DNA of 64,000 nucleotides from Candidatus Ozemobacteraceae bacterium (GCA_035373905.1 DAOSOK010000002.1:62001-126000); one strand, 5' to 3'. Counted from the stretch's first letter, positions 55,291 through 63,545 are shown. Notes: generated from the sequence alone by a model not told the origin. Numbers and translations: made by a program.

Positions 55291-56113
55291 GCCCTCCGAG
55301 GTGGCGAAGAAGTGTCATCACGATGGACATGAGCATTTTCGCCGTATAGCGGACCGGATGAAACCAGCCGCTGTGCATGCTCTGTCCCGGAAGCGCCCTG
55401 TGCATCATCACATCCACTTCGCGAATCCGAATTCCCGCGAGATGGAGCATGATGAAAACATCCGCGTCAGGGTAATCCATGGGAAATCCGTCGCGGACGA
55501 GCAGTTCCAGAACCCGGCGATTCAGTGCCTTGAATCCCGACGTGGGATCCTTCAGTGGAACACCGGTGAGACACCGGCAGATCGATGCGAAAAACCGTCT
55601 GCCGACATCTCGGACGAACGGGGAGTCGTAAGGGCACCCTTTGTGGAATCTGTTGCCGACGACGAAATCGGCCTGCGCTTGCTGGATGGGGGCGATCAAC
55701 TTCGGAATCGAGCCGGCGTCGTGCTGCCCGTCCGCGTCCATCTGCACGAGAACGTCGTATCCCTGGCGAAGGGCATATTTGAACCCTGTCTGCAGTGCGC
55801 CGCCGTAGCCAAGATTTATCGGTAATGATATACAATGTACGCCGGCTTTTTCCGCAATGGAAACCGTCGCATCGGTCGACCCGTCGCTCACGACGACAAC
55901 ATCTGCGCCGCCGGGCAGGGTATCTGCAAGGGATCTCAGCGTTGCCGGAAGCCTGTGCTCCTCGTTGAACGCCGGAATGCATATCAGGACACGCCGCAAA
56001 GGCGCCGGACCAGCGCGTTCAAGAGATTCGCGCGGGGGGTGGGGTCGCGATTTGTGCCGTCCGGGCGGCGGACGTCGTGTCGGGAAGCCTGAGGGGGGCT
56101 GGACAGGGATCAT
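55280..56113 (-). CDS. GT2 polyprenyl-phosphate sugar synthase (DPM1-like)
   Basis: A 277-aa glycosyltransferase 2 protein. The start at 56113 overlaps the GspF stop (ATGA). After a Pro/Arg-rich N-terminus of about 40 residues come RVLICIPAFNEEHRLP, VVVVSDGSTDATVS, LGYGGALQTGFKYAL and QMDADGQHD (the DxD metal motif, NDP-sugar binding), then RRFFASICRCLTGVPLKDPTSGFK. That layout matches dolichol/undecaprenyl-phosphate mannose synthases. There is no C-terminal membrane pair; the adjacent DUF2304 protein may supply it. It would make the polyprenyl-phosphate sugar used by the GT-C enzyme downstream. Confidence 0.88.
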   Translation of the reverse strand: MIPVQPPSGFPTRRPPPGRHKSRPHPPRESLERAGPAPLRRVLICIPAFNEEHRLPATLRSLADTLPGGADVVVVSDGSTDATVSIAEKAGVHCISLPINLGYGGALQTGFKYALRQGYDVLVQMDADGQHDAGSIPKLIAPIQQAQADFVVGNRFHKGCPYDSPFVRDVGRRFFASICRCLTGVPLKDPTSGFKALNRRVLELLVRDGFPMDYPDADVFIMLHLAGIRIREVDVMMHRALPGQSMHSGWFHPVRYTAKMLMSIVMTLLRHLGGHDV

Positions 56114-57315
56114 TTCATCTGCTGGACGATCGAGAAGAGGGGCATGAAGACCGACAGGGCGATGCCGCCGATGACGATGCCCATGAAGACGGTGAGGATC
56201 GGGGTGAGGGCGCTGGTGAGTCCTTCGAGCGCCTCGGAGGTCTCCTGGTCGTAAAAGTCGGCGACCTTCTCGAGCATCTTGTCGAGATTGCCGGAGTTCT
56301 CGCCGACCTCCATCATCTTCTGGACCATCGAGGGAAAAATCTTGCTGCCCTTGACGCTCGATGCGAGCCCCTTGCCCTGTTGTACGGAAATGGCCATCTG
56401 GCCGACGATCTCCTCGAGCACCTTGTTGCCCATGACCGAGCCGGTGATGCGAAGCGCATCGAGGATCGGAACGCCGGAACCGAGAAGGGAACAAAGCGTG
56501 CGGGCGAACCGGCTGATCGCGATTTTTTTCGAAATCGGCCCGAGGATCGGGGCGGAGATGACGAATCTCGCCAGAAGCGACTCCCCGAGCTCCGTCTTGA
56601 AAAAGGTGTAAAGGCCGAAGGCGACGCCCGCGAGAACGCCGATCACGAGGACATACTGCTCACGGAGGGTGTCCGACGCCCAGATCAGGAACTTCGTGAT
56701 GGGCGGAAGCTCGGCTTTCATCTTCTTGAACATCTTCGTGAAGTTCGGGAAGATCTTCACGAGCAGGAAGACGACGCAGCCGATGGCGAGAACGAACTGG
56801 ACGACCGGAAGGGTGAGGGCCGACTTGACCTTGCCCCTGATCTTGGAATCGGCTTCGGAAAAGGCCGCCAGCCGCATGAGCACCTTGTCGAGAATACCGC
56901 CGGCCTCGCCGGCCTCGATCATATTGCAGTAGATATTGTTGAAAACTTTCGGATGTTTGCGGAGCGCCCCAGAGAACGGCTGGCCGGAGCGGAGATCCTT
57001 GCCGACCTTGTCGAGGACGTCTTTGAAATAGGGATTCTCGGCCTGGTCGTACATGATGCCAACCGAGTCGACCAGAGGGATGGCCGAACCGACGAGCGTC
57101 GACAGCTGGACGGTGAAGACCATCAACTCCTTGGCCGAAACGCTGCCGCCGAAGGAGAGGTTGAAGCTGCCGCCTTCCTTCGCGGCGGTCGCCTTGATCA
57201 GGTAGAAACCCTTGTCGGACAGCATCGAGGCGAGTTTCGCCATGCTCTCCGCTTCTATCTGTGTTTTGAGAACTTCGCCCTTCGCGTTCTTGACTTCACA
57301 GTCGAACTTCGGCAT
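56110..57315 (-). CDS. GspF/PilC inner-membrane platform protein (second copy)
   Basis: A 401-aa GspF/PilC protein with the N-terminal domain (FDCEVKNAKGEVLKTQIEAES) and two T2SSF repeats (NMIEAGEAGGILDKVLMRLA at about 131-150, MMEVGENSGNLDKMLEKVADFY at about 332-353). Membrane helices at about 168-190, 220-238 and 370-392. It is the closest candidate platform for machine B, which has none. Its stop codon overlaps the start of a glycosyltransferase gene, an unusual link between pilus assembly and glycan synthesis. The GspE gene lies upstream beyond a repeat-bearing gap. Confidence 0.95.
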   Translation of the reverse strand: MPKFDCEVKNAKGEVLKTQIEAESMAKLASMLSDKGFYLIKATAAKEGGSFNLSFGGSVSAKELMVFTVQLSTLVGSAIPLVDSVGIMYDQAENPYFKDVLDKVGKDLRSGQPFSGALRKHPKVFNNIYCNMIEAGEAGGILDKVLMRLAAFSEADSKIRGKVKSALTLPVVQFVLAIGCVVFLLVKIFPNFTKMFKKMKAELPPITKFLIWASDTLREQYVLVIGVLAGVAFGLYTFFKTELGESLLARFVISAPILGPISKKIAISRFARTLCSLLGSGVPILDALRITGSVMGNKVLEEIVGQMAISVQQGKGLASSVKGSKIFPSMVQKMMEVGENSGNLDKMLEKVADFYDQETSEALEGLTSALTPILTVFMGIVIGGIALSVFMPLFSIVQQMK

Positions 57316-57652
57316 CCGGTCACCCCCGCATCACCGACATATTACCGGTCCGCCGCCCCGTATGCAAATTCCCGGAAGATCTCTGTGAAATCGCTGTGTT
57401 GTGGTATGCGTTTTTCACTTTTATTGATTCCTGCAGAATGAAAGCCCCCCGTTCGCCCTGAGCCTGTCGAAGGGCGAAATGAGGAAACATCTGCAAGTGG
57501 CTGTTCGTGCTTCGACAAGCTCAGCACGAACGGAGACACGAAGCTGGTTTTTGATATGCAGGACTCAATAAAATCAATCCGCAGATACCGCTGATGAAGC
57601 AGATGGCGCGGATGATTCCTGAAAAACGAGCGGTTCGGCTGTCGTTTCAGCT
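57316..57652. other. 337-bp intergenic region carrying repeat copy 3
   Basis: No gene is supported. It contains the inverted third copy of the MITE/REPIN-like element (57421-57571) followed by CGCAGAT-type degenerate repeats (about 57577-57625) similar to those at about 28095-28140. It splits gspE from gspF, genes that are usually adjacent, which suggests the element inserted between them. Confidence 0.55.
57421..57571 (-). repeat. MITE/REPIN-like element, copy 3 (inverted)
   Basis: Reverse-complement orientation of the copies at 27929 and 44999: TTGATTCCTGCA at its left end, TGCAGGACTCAA at its right end, and both hairpins. TTTTATTGA and TCAATAAAA at its two ends extend the inverted repeat. 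No clear target-site duplication. Confidence 0.85.
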
Positions 57653-59338
57653 CTATTCTTTGCGGGAGAGGGCGAAGATTTCTTCGGGGGTGGTGAGGCC
57701 CTGCTGGAATTTCAGGGTGATGTCCTCGCGCAGGGTCTTCATGCCCCCGGCGATCGCGGCCTGCATCAGGTCGTCGGGACCGGCGTTCTGGATGATCAGG
57801 CGACGGATCTTCTCGCTTGTGTACATCACCTCGTGGACGCCGAGACGGCCCTTGTAGCCGGTGTTGCCGCATTTGTCGCAGCCCTTGCCTCTATAATACG
57901 TGGTATTTATCGCCTCGGGGGGGAGGCCGATCTCGTTGAGGACCTCCGGGGTGATGGTCGTGTCGGGATTCCGGCAGACCTTGCAGATGCGCTTCGCCAG
58001 ACGCTGAGAGACGATACAGAGAAGCGCGGCCGAGACGAGGAACGGCTCGACGCCCATGTCGACGAGGCGGGTCGCGGTGCTGGGGGCGTCGTTGGTGTGG
58101 AGCGTCGCGAAAACGAGGTGACCGGTGAGGGCCGCTTCGATGGCGATCGTCGCCGTCTCCTTGTCGCGGATCTCGCCGAGCATGATGACATCTGGATCCT
58201 GTCGCAGGAACGCGCGCAGCACCGTCGCGAAGTCGAGGTTGATCTCCTGGCGTACCTGCACCTGGTTGATCAGCTTCAGTTTGTATTCGACGGGGTTTTC
58301 GACGGTGCAGATGTTCATGTCGACGCCCTTGATGGCGTTCAGGCACGCATACAGCGTCGTGGTTTTTCCCGAGCCCGTGGGGCCCGTGACGAGCACCATG
58401 CCGTTTGGGGCGCCGATGGCTTTCGTGAGCAGCTTGTAGTTGTCCGGGGTGAAGCCCATCTGGTCGAGGCTTACCTGGACGTTCGACTTGTCGAGAATCC
58501 GCAGGCAGACCTTCTCGCCGAACGCGACCGGAATCGTGTTGACGCGGAAATCGATCGGCTTGTCCATGATCGTCATCTGGATGCGGCCGTCCTGCGGGAT
58601 GCGCCGCTCCGAGATGTCCATGCCCGAGAGGATCTTGAGGCGGGAGACGGCCGACGCCTGTGCTTCGGGCTGGAGGGTCATCGCGATCTGGAGGGTGCCG
58701 TCGATGCGGTAGCGGATGCGCAACTCCCCTTCGTCGGGCTCGATATGGATGTCGGAGGCGCCCTTCTGAACGGCCTGGGTGAGGATCAGATTGACCAGCT
58801 TGATGATCGGGGTTTCCTCGCTGGCCTTCTTCAGGTTGTCCATGTCGCCTTTCTTGTCGCCCTCGGGGCCGTCGGCGGTGATCTGGCTCAGGGCGTCGGC
58901 CATGGCGCCGGCGACGTACAGCTTGTCGAGCGTCTCGTTGATCTGGACTTCGGAGCAGATCGAGCGGACGACCTCGCAGTTGTTCTGGAACTGGATCTCG
59001 TCGATGATGAACACGTCGAGCGGGTCCGCCATCCCGATCATCAGACTCTTGCCGTCGAAGTTGATCGGCACGAGCATGTGCTTGCGCGCGATCTTCTCGG
59101 GCACCATTTTCAATATCTCAGGCTTTATTTCGACCTTGTTCAGGTCGACGAACGGCACCTTGAGCTGCTTTCCCAGCACCGGGAGGAGCTTCGCGTCGGT
59201 GAGATACCCCAGTTCGATCAGCACCTGGCCGAGGCGCTTCCCGCGCTTCTTCTGCTCGGCAAGGGCGATGTTCAGCTCCTTGTCCGTGATATGGCCGGCT
59301 TCGATCAACATCTCGCCGATTTTTTTCCGTTTGAACAT
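57653..59338 (-). CDS. GspE/PilB-type secretion ATPase (second copy)
   Basis: A 561-aa full-length assembly ATPase. The N-terminal MshEN-type domain (residues 1-60, KKIGEMLIEAGHITDKEL) often binds cyclic-di-GMP in PilB/GspE homologues; its conserved pattern (RLGQVLIELGYLTD) is visible. RecA core: Walker A GPTGSGKTT (319-327), Walker B VIMLGEIRD (384-392), His box TGHLVFATLHTND (405-417) and zinc Cys452, 455, 487, 490. It belongs to the extension (PilB/GspE) class. It is the probable motor of machine B with the GspF gene downstream. Confidence 0.96.
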   Translation of the reverse strand: MFKRKKIGEMLIEAGHITDKELNIALAEQKKRGKRLGQVLIELGYLTDAKLLPVLGKQLKVPFVDLNKVEIKPEILKMVPEKIARKHMLVPINFDGKSLMIGMADPLDVFIIDEIQFQNNCEVVRSICSEVQINETLDKLYVAGAMADALSQITADGPEGDKKGDMDNLKKASEETPIIKLVNLILTQAVQKGASDIHIEPDEGELRIRYRIDGTLQIAMTLQPEAQASAVSRLKILSGMDISERRIPQDGRIQMTIMDKPIDFRVNTIPVAFGEKVCLRILDKSNVQVSLDQMGFTPDNYKLLTKAIGAPNGMVLVTGPTGSGKTTTLYACLNAIKGVDMNICTVENPVEYKLKLINQVQVRQEINLDFATVLRAFLRQDPDVIMLGEIRDKETATIAIEAALTGHLVFATLHTNDAPSTATRLVDMGVEPFLVSAALLCIVSQRLAKRICKVCRNPDTTITPEVLNEIGLPPEAINTTYYRGKGCDKCGNTGYKGRLGVHEVMYTSEKIRRLIIQNAGPDDLMQAAIAGGMKTLREDITLKFQQGLTTPEEIFALSRKE

Positions 59339-59517
59339 TGCCTGGTTCCTCTATCCTGCTACGTTACGACGCATGAGCCTGAAATTCTTCGACTGGATCG
59401 GATGTTATTCGCAGATGACGCGGATAACGAATGTAAATTACTCGATATAACAAGAGCAGGAATCTGCGAAATCTGCAAATCATCATATCGGTGTCTCACG
59501 GGACGAAAAATCCTTCT
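59339..59517. other. gap with degenerate CGCAGATGA-type repeats
   Basis: Inverted copies of a CGCAGATGACGCGGAT-like phrase lie at about 59402-59420 and 59460-59485. No gene is seen. The gap separates the pilus ATPase from the TPR gene on the same strand, and the repeat may act as a transcription boundary. Confidence 0.4.
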
Positions 59518-60267
59518 TCAGCGGGCTGACTCCCAGTATTTGCGGCGGGCATCCATGTAGTGGGGGTTGAGCTTGATCGCCTGCTGGAACTCGTCCATGG
59601 CCTCATCCGTGCGTCCCTGCTTCTTCAGAACCATCCCGAGATGGTAATGCAGGTCGGCGTATTCGGGATGTTCCTTCAACAGGCGCTTGTACTCTCGTTC
59701 GGCGATGTCGAGTAGGCCGAGGTCGGTGAAGACGAGACCGAAATCGATGGTGACGCTGCTTTTGTCCAGCCGCCCGCCGAGATGATCCTCGACGACGCGT
59801 CGGTACTCGATCATCGCCTTGTTGAAGGCTCCCTGATCCTGGAGGATGCGGCCGACGTAGTAGCGCGCCGCCGCGTAGCGCGGATTGATGGCCAGAGCGT
59901 TCGAGAAGCTGGCCATCGCCTTGTCGAGGGAGCGGTTGTCGTAGAACAGGAGGCCGATGTTGAAGTGTGCGTCGGCGAAGCGGGGATTCAGCGTCAGCAC
60001 CGACTCGTATGCCGCGATCGCCTGTTCCCTGTCGCCGATGCGCCGGTAGGCGTGGCCCATGTGGAGGTAGTAGACGGGGTTCTTGGGATGTATATTGACC
60101 GCTTTTACGAAGCAGAACGAGGCCTTGTCGTATTGCTCCTTGATGTAGAAAGCATTTCCGAGATGAAACAGCACCTCGTGGTGCTTGGGATGCACCCGCA
60201 GGAACTTGATGCAGGCGTCGACCAATTCGTCGATCAGGGCTGTGTTGTAGCTATCGACGGGGGCCAC
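59518..60267 (-). CDS. TPR-repeat protein
   Basis: A 249-aa protein of five to six tetratricopeptide repeats (HEVLFHLGNAFYIKEQYDKA, NPVYYLHMGHAYRRIGDREQ, FADAHFNIGLLFYDNRSLDK, YADLHYHLGMVLKKQGRTDE). There is no signal peptide, so it should act in the cytoplasm as a protein-binding scaffold. The start is GTG at 60267, one base after the stop of the unknown 239-aa protein, so it is the third gene of the SpoIIE-phosphatase operon. A role in that signalling output is inferred. Confidence 0.85.
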   Translation of the reverse strand: MAPVDSYNTALIDELVDACIKFLRVHPKHHEVLFHLGNAFYIKEQYDKASFCFVKAVNIHPKNPVYYLHMGHAYRRIGDREQAIAAYESVLTLNPRFADAHFNIGLLFYDNRSLDKAMASFSNALAINPRYAAARYYVGRILQDQGAFNKAMIEYRRVVEDHLGGRLDKSSVTIDFGLVFTDLGLLDIAEREYKRLLKEHPEYADLHYHLGMVLKKQGRTDEAMDEFQQAIKLNPHYMDARRKYWESAR

Positions 60268-60268
60268 G

Positions 60269-60988
60269 TCAGCGCTGGGAAAGGACCGACTTGATGTCGC
60301 GGCCGAGCTTGGTGCGGGGCTCGACCAGCCGGAACGACGAGCGGTCGGTGCAGTACCGATGGAGAACCTCGAGGCCTTCGTAGGCGCGTTTCCCGAGCGA
60401 ATCGAGCAGGCCTTCGAACAGCGGCGCGAGATGATGGATGCCCGGCTCGATCTGCTCCTCCTCGCGAAGGTGGAACCGCAGCTTGTAGACGATACCGTCG
60501 TCACGCCGGAAGATATCGACCTCGGGATCTTCGAGATGCTGGCTGCGCGAACCGAACCGCCGGACCGCGAAAAAGTGCTCGCGTTCGTAAGCCTCGTACA
60601 GGTCGACGCCCCAGATGTAGGGGTTCTTGAACACGCACATCGGAAAGATCGGCGACAGGAACCGCTTCATCGCGTCGACGACCTCGTAGTTGTACTGTTC
60701 GGCCGGAATCGTGATCGCGAGCTCGCCGCCGCGCAGTTCGAACATGCCGCCGAGCTCGAAATCGCCCCTGATGACCTCGATGCGCTCGGGTTTCTCGAGG
60801 TTCAGCAGAATCTTTCGGGTGCGGTCGTTGAACGTCGAAAACTCCTCGTCGGGCCGGTCGGAGCGGGTGATGCTCAGACGCTCGAGGGGCATGGCAAGGA
60901 TCGTCTCGAGCACATTCGACAGAATCTCGCGGTCCTTGCGGCTGCTGAAAAAGACGTATTTCTCAAAAATGTCGCATGTCTCGTTCAT
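60269..60988 (-). CDS. unknown protein coupled to a SpoIIE-type phosphatase
   Basis: A 239-aa soluble protein I do not recognise. It has mixed alpha/beta character, no signal peptide, no Cys pair or nucleotide-binding loop. Notable segments are LELRGGELAITIPAEQYN-like strands (residues about 80-97), FPMCVFKNPYIWGVD (about 115-129) and a charged C-terminal helix (LVEPRTKLGRDIKSVLSQR). The start overlaps the phosphatase stop by 4 bp and its stop lies one base from the TPR gene, so the three proteins are probably produced together. It may be a substrate or regulator of the phosphatase. Confidence 0.7.
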   Translation of the reverse strand: MNETCDIFEKYVFFSSRKDREILSNVLETILAMPLERLSITRSDRPDEEFSTFNDRTRKILLNLEKPERIEVIRGDFELGGMFELRGGELAITIPAEQYNYEVVDAMKRFLSPIFPMCVFKNPYIWGVDLYEAYEREHFFAVRRFGSRSQHLEDPEVDIFRRDDGIVYKLRFHLREEEQIEPGIHHLAPLFEGLLDSLGKRAYEGLEVLHRYCTDRSSFRLVEPRTKLGRDIKSVLSQR

Positions 60989-62568
60989 GTGGCTGCCTTT
61001 TCCGATTTCACATACACCATCGTGATGTCGTCATCATGGGGAATGGTTTCCTTGAACCTGTTCATCTCGTTCATCACATGATACACCACCGACGCCGCTT
61101 TTCCTGCCGGCGCCGTGTCGAGGGCCGTCTTGAGCCGCTCGAGGCCGAACCGCTCGCCCTGCCGGTTGAGGAGGTCGAGCACGCCGTCGGTGTAGAGGAA
61201 GACGCCGTCGCCGGGAAGAAGGTCGACGGTGCGTTCCGAATAGGCGTTCTCCTCCTGCTCGAACAGGCCGAGCGGGATGCCCGCATCGAAGTCGATCTCC
61301 TCGACGAAACCTGTGCCGCTGCGCACCACGAGCGGCTTGCAATGGCCGGCGCTCGCGCAGGTCACGGTGCGCTTCTTCGGATCGAACACCGCGATGATCA
61401 TCGTGGCGAACAGCGGCCCCATCTGCTCCTTGGCGAGCTGCTCCGAAAGGAACAGCAGGAACGGGCCCGGCCCGTCGAACTTGTCGGCCATGGCGCGAAC
61501 CAGCGCCTGGATCTTCGACAGGAACAGGGCCGCGGGAAGCCCCTTCCCGGAAACGTCGGCGATCGTCGCGAGCAGGCGGTCGTTGGAAAGCGGGATCAGG
61601 TCGTAGTAATCGCCCGAGATCTCGTTGCAGGGAACGCAGGTGCCGTGAACGTCGAGGCCCTGCTGAATCGGCGACTGCTGCGGAAGCGTCGAGGTCTGCA
61701 GCGTCCGGGCGATGTCGACCTCGTGGATCAGACGATCCTGGCGTAGGTTCTCCTTGAACAGCCGGTGGTTCTCGATGCAGATGGCGATGTGCTTGTTGAA
61801 CAGGGTCGCCATCACCTTCTCGTCGTCGGCGAGCGCGCGCCTTTCTGAGTTCGTGAAGACGACGAGACCGAGAATGCGGTTCCAGACCATGAGCGGGAGG
61901 ATCGTCAAATCACGCGGCTCCTGGCGCCCCCGGAGAGGCAGGGAGAAGTTCTTCCAGTCATCCGAGTTCAGGCGCTCGATGTCGATTTCCTGCCGGATGA
62001 TCTCGAGCATCTTGCGGGTGATCGGGTCGTCTTTCGAAATCAGCGGGAGAACCTCGCCGGTGCGCGGCTTCGTGCCGCACGCGAACTGAAGGGCTGACGC
62101 CTCGCGCGTGTAGATGAGGATCGTCATCGTGGGGAACAGCTCCTGACAGAGCTGGAGCGCCACGTGCAGCTGGCGGCCGAGCTCGGCCGCGTAGTTCATG
62201 TAGCCGAGCAGGTGCGAGATGCGCTCGAGATCGACGCACCGGTTGTGCAGGCGGGAAATGCTGCTTTTGTACCAGTCGATGAGGGCGTTCGACTGGAAGA
62301 ACAGATCCGTCAGATCCGCCGGGGGGGTATCGGGAAGCGGCGAACCGTCGACGTGATCGGTCGACAGGTTCCTGATGGTGTTCCACCAGAAGCTGATGAT
62401 GCCGAGCAGGAGAGACGTGAAGACGAGAAACCCGAGGCTCAGCAGGTTCTCCGCCGAATACCGTATATCAGCGGGAATACGATTCAGCGTGAGCGCGATG
62501 CCGCCCACGACCAGCAGAATGCCGGCCGTGAACAGAATGAACGGGTATCGTTTCAGGTAGGTGCGCAT
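60985..62568 (-). CDS. SpoIIE/PP2C-type serine phosphatase with membrane and GAF-like domains
   Basis: A 527-aa protein: two N-terminal membrane helices (about 9-28 and 42-62), a linker, a GAF-like sensor region (about 120-270, with ILGLVVFTNSERRALADDE) and a C-terminal SpoIIE/PP2C domain. Phosphatase motifs include NEISGDYYDLI (metal Asp), IADVSGKGLPAALFL, CASAGHCKPLV and LYTDGVLD with the final DDDITMV. Such enzymes dephosphorylate STAS-domain anti-sigma antagonists. The STAS protein at 13922-14278 is a possible target, though it is distant. A 4-bp overlap couples it to the next gene. Confidence 0.93.
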   Translation of the reverse strand: MRTYLKRYPFILFTAGILLVVGGIALTLNRIPADIRYSAENLLSLGFLVFTSLLLGIISFWWNTIRNLSTDHVDGSPLPDTPPADLTDLFFQSNALIDWYKSSISRLHNRCVDLERISHLLGYMNYAAELGRQLHVALQLCQELFPTMTILIYTREASALQFACGTKPRTGEVLPLISKDDPITRKMLEIIRQEIDIERLNSDDWKNFSLPLRGRQEPRDLTILPLMVWNRILGLVVFTNSERRALADDEKVMATLFNKHIAICIENHRLFKENLRQDRLIHEVDIARTLQTSTLPQQSPIQQGLDVHGTCVPCNEISGDYYDLIPLSNDRLLATIADVSGKGLPAALFLSKIQALVRAMADKFDGPGPFLLFLSEQLAKEQMGPLFATMIIAVFDPKKRTVTCASAGHCKPLVVRSGTGFVEEIDFDAGIPLGLFEQEENAYSERTVDLLPGDGVFLYTDGVLDLLNRQGERFGLERLKTALDTAPAGKAASVVYHVMNEMNRFKETIPHDDDITMVYVKSEKAAT

Positions 62569-62653
62569 AGGACTTTCGTCCCGTCACTCTACACCCCCCG
62601 AACTCCCTGCGTCAACGCGCCCTGACTGCCATTCTCATTTCAAACTTCAAGCT

Positions 62654-63097
62654 TCAAACGTCTGACTTCCCCGAAGGGGTGCAAAACCATGTGAGCACCA
62701 GCTCGATCGGGGCGCCGACATACACGATCAGCAGAAGTTCCAATGCCTGAGAAACGTCTGGAGCGTTTTTGCACGCATCTTCAACGCGGCTGACGATCCG
62801 GAGCAGATCGGTGGATCTCTGCGAGCGCATCTGCGCCACAACGTCCTGGACGAGGTGGTTCAACGTGACGCTCAGATACAGGAACGTGAGCAGGAAAAGG
62901 CCGATCACGACCCAGCCGGCGAGCGAGCGTCCCATGGCCCGATGCCCCATGCCGGGGCAGACGAAAAGGCTGAGCAGGATCGCCTTGACCAGACTCCTGC
63001 CTGAAGGAGGCGTCGGTGTGGATGCCGGAGAAATGGCCGAAGCCGCGGTTCCATCGGGAACGGCGGCTTCTGGCTTGTCGTTTGAAGAGGCTGTCAC
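62654..63097 (-). CDS. small membrane protein of unknown function
   Basis: A 147-aa protein. The start is probably GTG at 63097, five bases after the stop of the HEAT gene. After a flexible Ala/Pro/Thr N-terminus (residues 1-33), AILLSLFVCPGMGHRAMGRS followed by a membrane helix (AGWVVIGLFLLTFLYLSV) resembles TM2-like or short PGxGH-type membrane proteins, and a second helix is near the C-terminus (ALELLLIVYVGAPIELVLTWF). Function unknown. It ends 85 bp before the phosphatase gene, the spacer holding short TTCAAGCTTCAAA repeats. Confidence 0.7.
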   Translation of the reverse strand: MTASSNDKPEAAVPDGTAASAISPASTPTPPSGRSLVKAILLSLFVCPGMGHRAMGRSLAGWVVIGLFLLTFLYLSVTLNHLVQDVVAQMRSQRSTDLLRIVSRVEDACKNAPDVSQALELLLIVYVGAPIELVLTWFCTPSGKSDV

Positions 63098-63101
63098 GCG
63101 A

Positions 63102-63545
63102 TCATGCGGCCCGATACTGCTCCCAGGTGCCGTCGAGCCTGCTGTCGAGCTTCTGCAGATGCTCCTGCAGCGCGTTGATGGCGGCGGGATCGCCGATTTT
63201 GGCAAGCGCTTCGCCCGCGGCCATGCTGACTTCTTCCTTCGGATCGGCGAGGGCGGCGATGAGGGCCTGGACGACGGCCGTGCCGCGCTTGTCGCCGAGC
63301 TGGATGCAGGAGATGCGGCGGACGCGCCAGTCGGGGTTCTTCAGGCCCCGGATGTACCGAAAGGTCTGATCGAGCGGCGTGACGGAAGCCAGGGTGGGAA
63401 CGCGAGTCCTGTTCGCCGGCCGCGAGCCGGTCGAGGGCTGCGCCGTCCAGCGTTCCCAGGCGGCCGAGAAGACTTTCTCGAAAATGAACCATCCCGCGAA
63501 ATAGACCATCGTCAGGAGCAGAATCTTGAATTCGAGTTCCAGCAT
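63102..63545 (-). CDS. small membrane-anchored HEAT-repeat protein
   Basis: A 147-aa protein with an N-terminal membrane segment (residues 5-24, FKILLLTMVYFAGWFIFEKV), a short linker and three HEAT/PBS-lyase units (RVRRISCIQLGDKRGTAVVQ, KEEVSMAAGEALAKIGDPAA). GGAGG eight bases upstream supports the ATG at 63545. It is the fourth HEAT protein in the window and forms a pair with the membrane gene at 62654. Binding partner unknown. Confidence 0.8.
   Translation of the reverse strand: MLELEFKILLLTMVYFAGWFIFEKVFSAAWERWTAQPSTGSRPANRTRVPTLASVTPLDQTFRYIRGLKNPDWRVRRISCIQLGDKRGTAVVQALIAALADPKEEVSMAAGEALAKIGDPAAINALQEHLQKLDSRLDGTWEQYRAA

Noticed and set aside
27929..57571. The three dispersed repeats as CRISPR or as an insertion sequence
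   Set aside because: The copies are 12-17 kb apart, have no spacers between them and no cas genes; there is no transposase ORF in or near any copy.
13922..62568. STAS protein and SpoIIE phosphatase as one proven partner-switch system
   Set aside because: They are 47 kb apart, no anti-sigma kinase or sigma factor gene lies in the window, and other STAS proteins may exist elsewhere. I keep it only as a suggestion.
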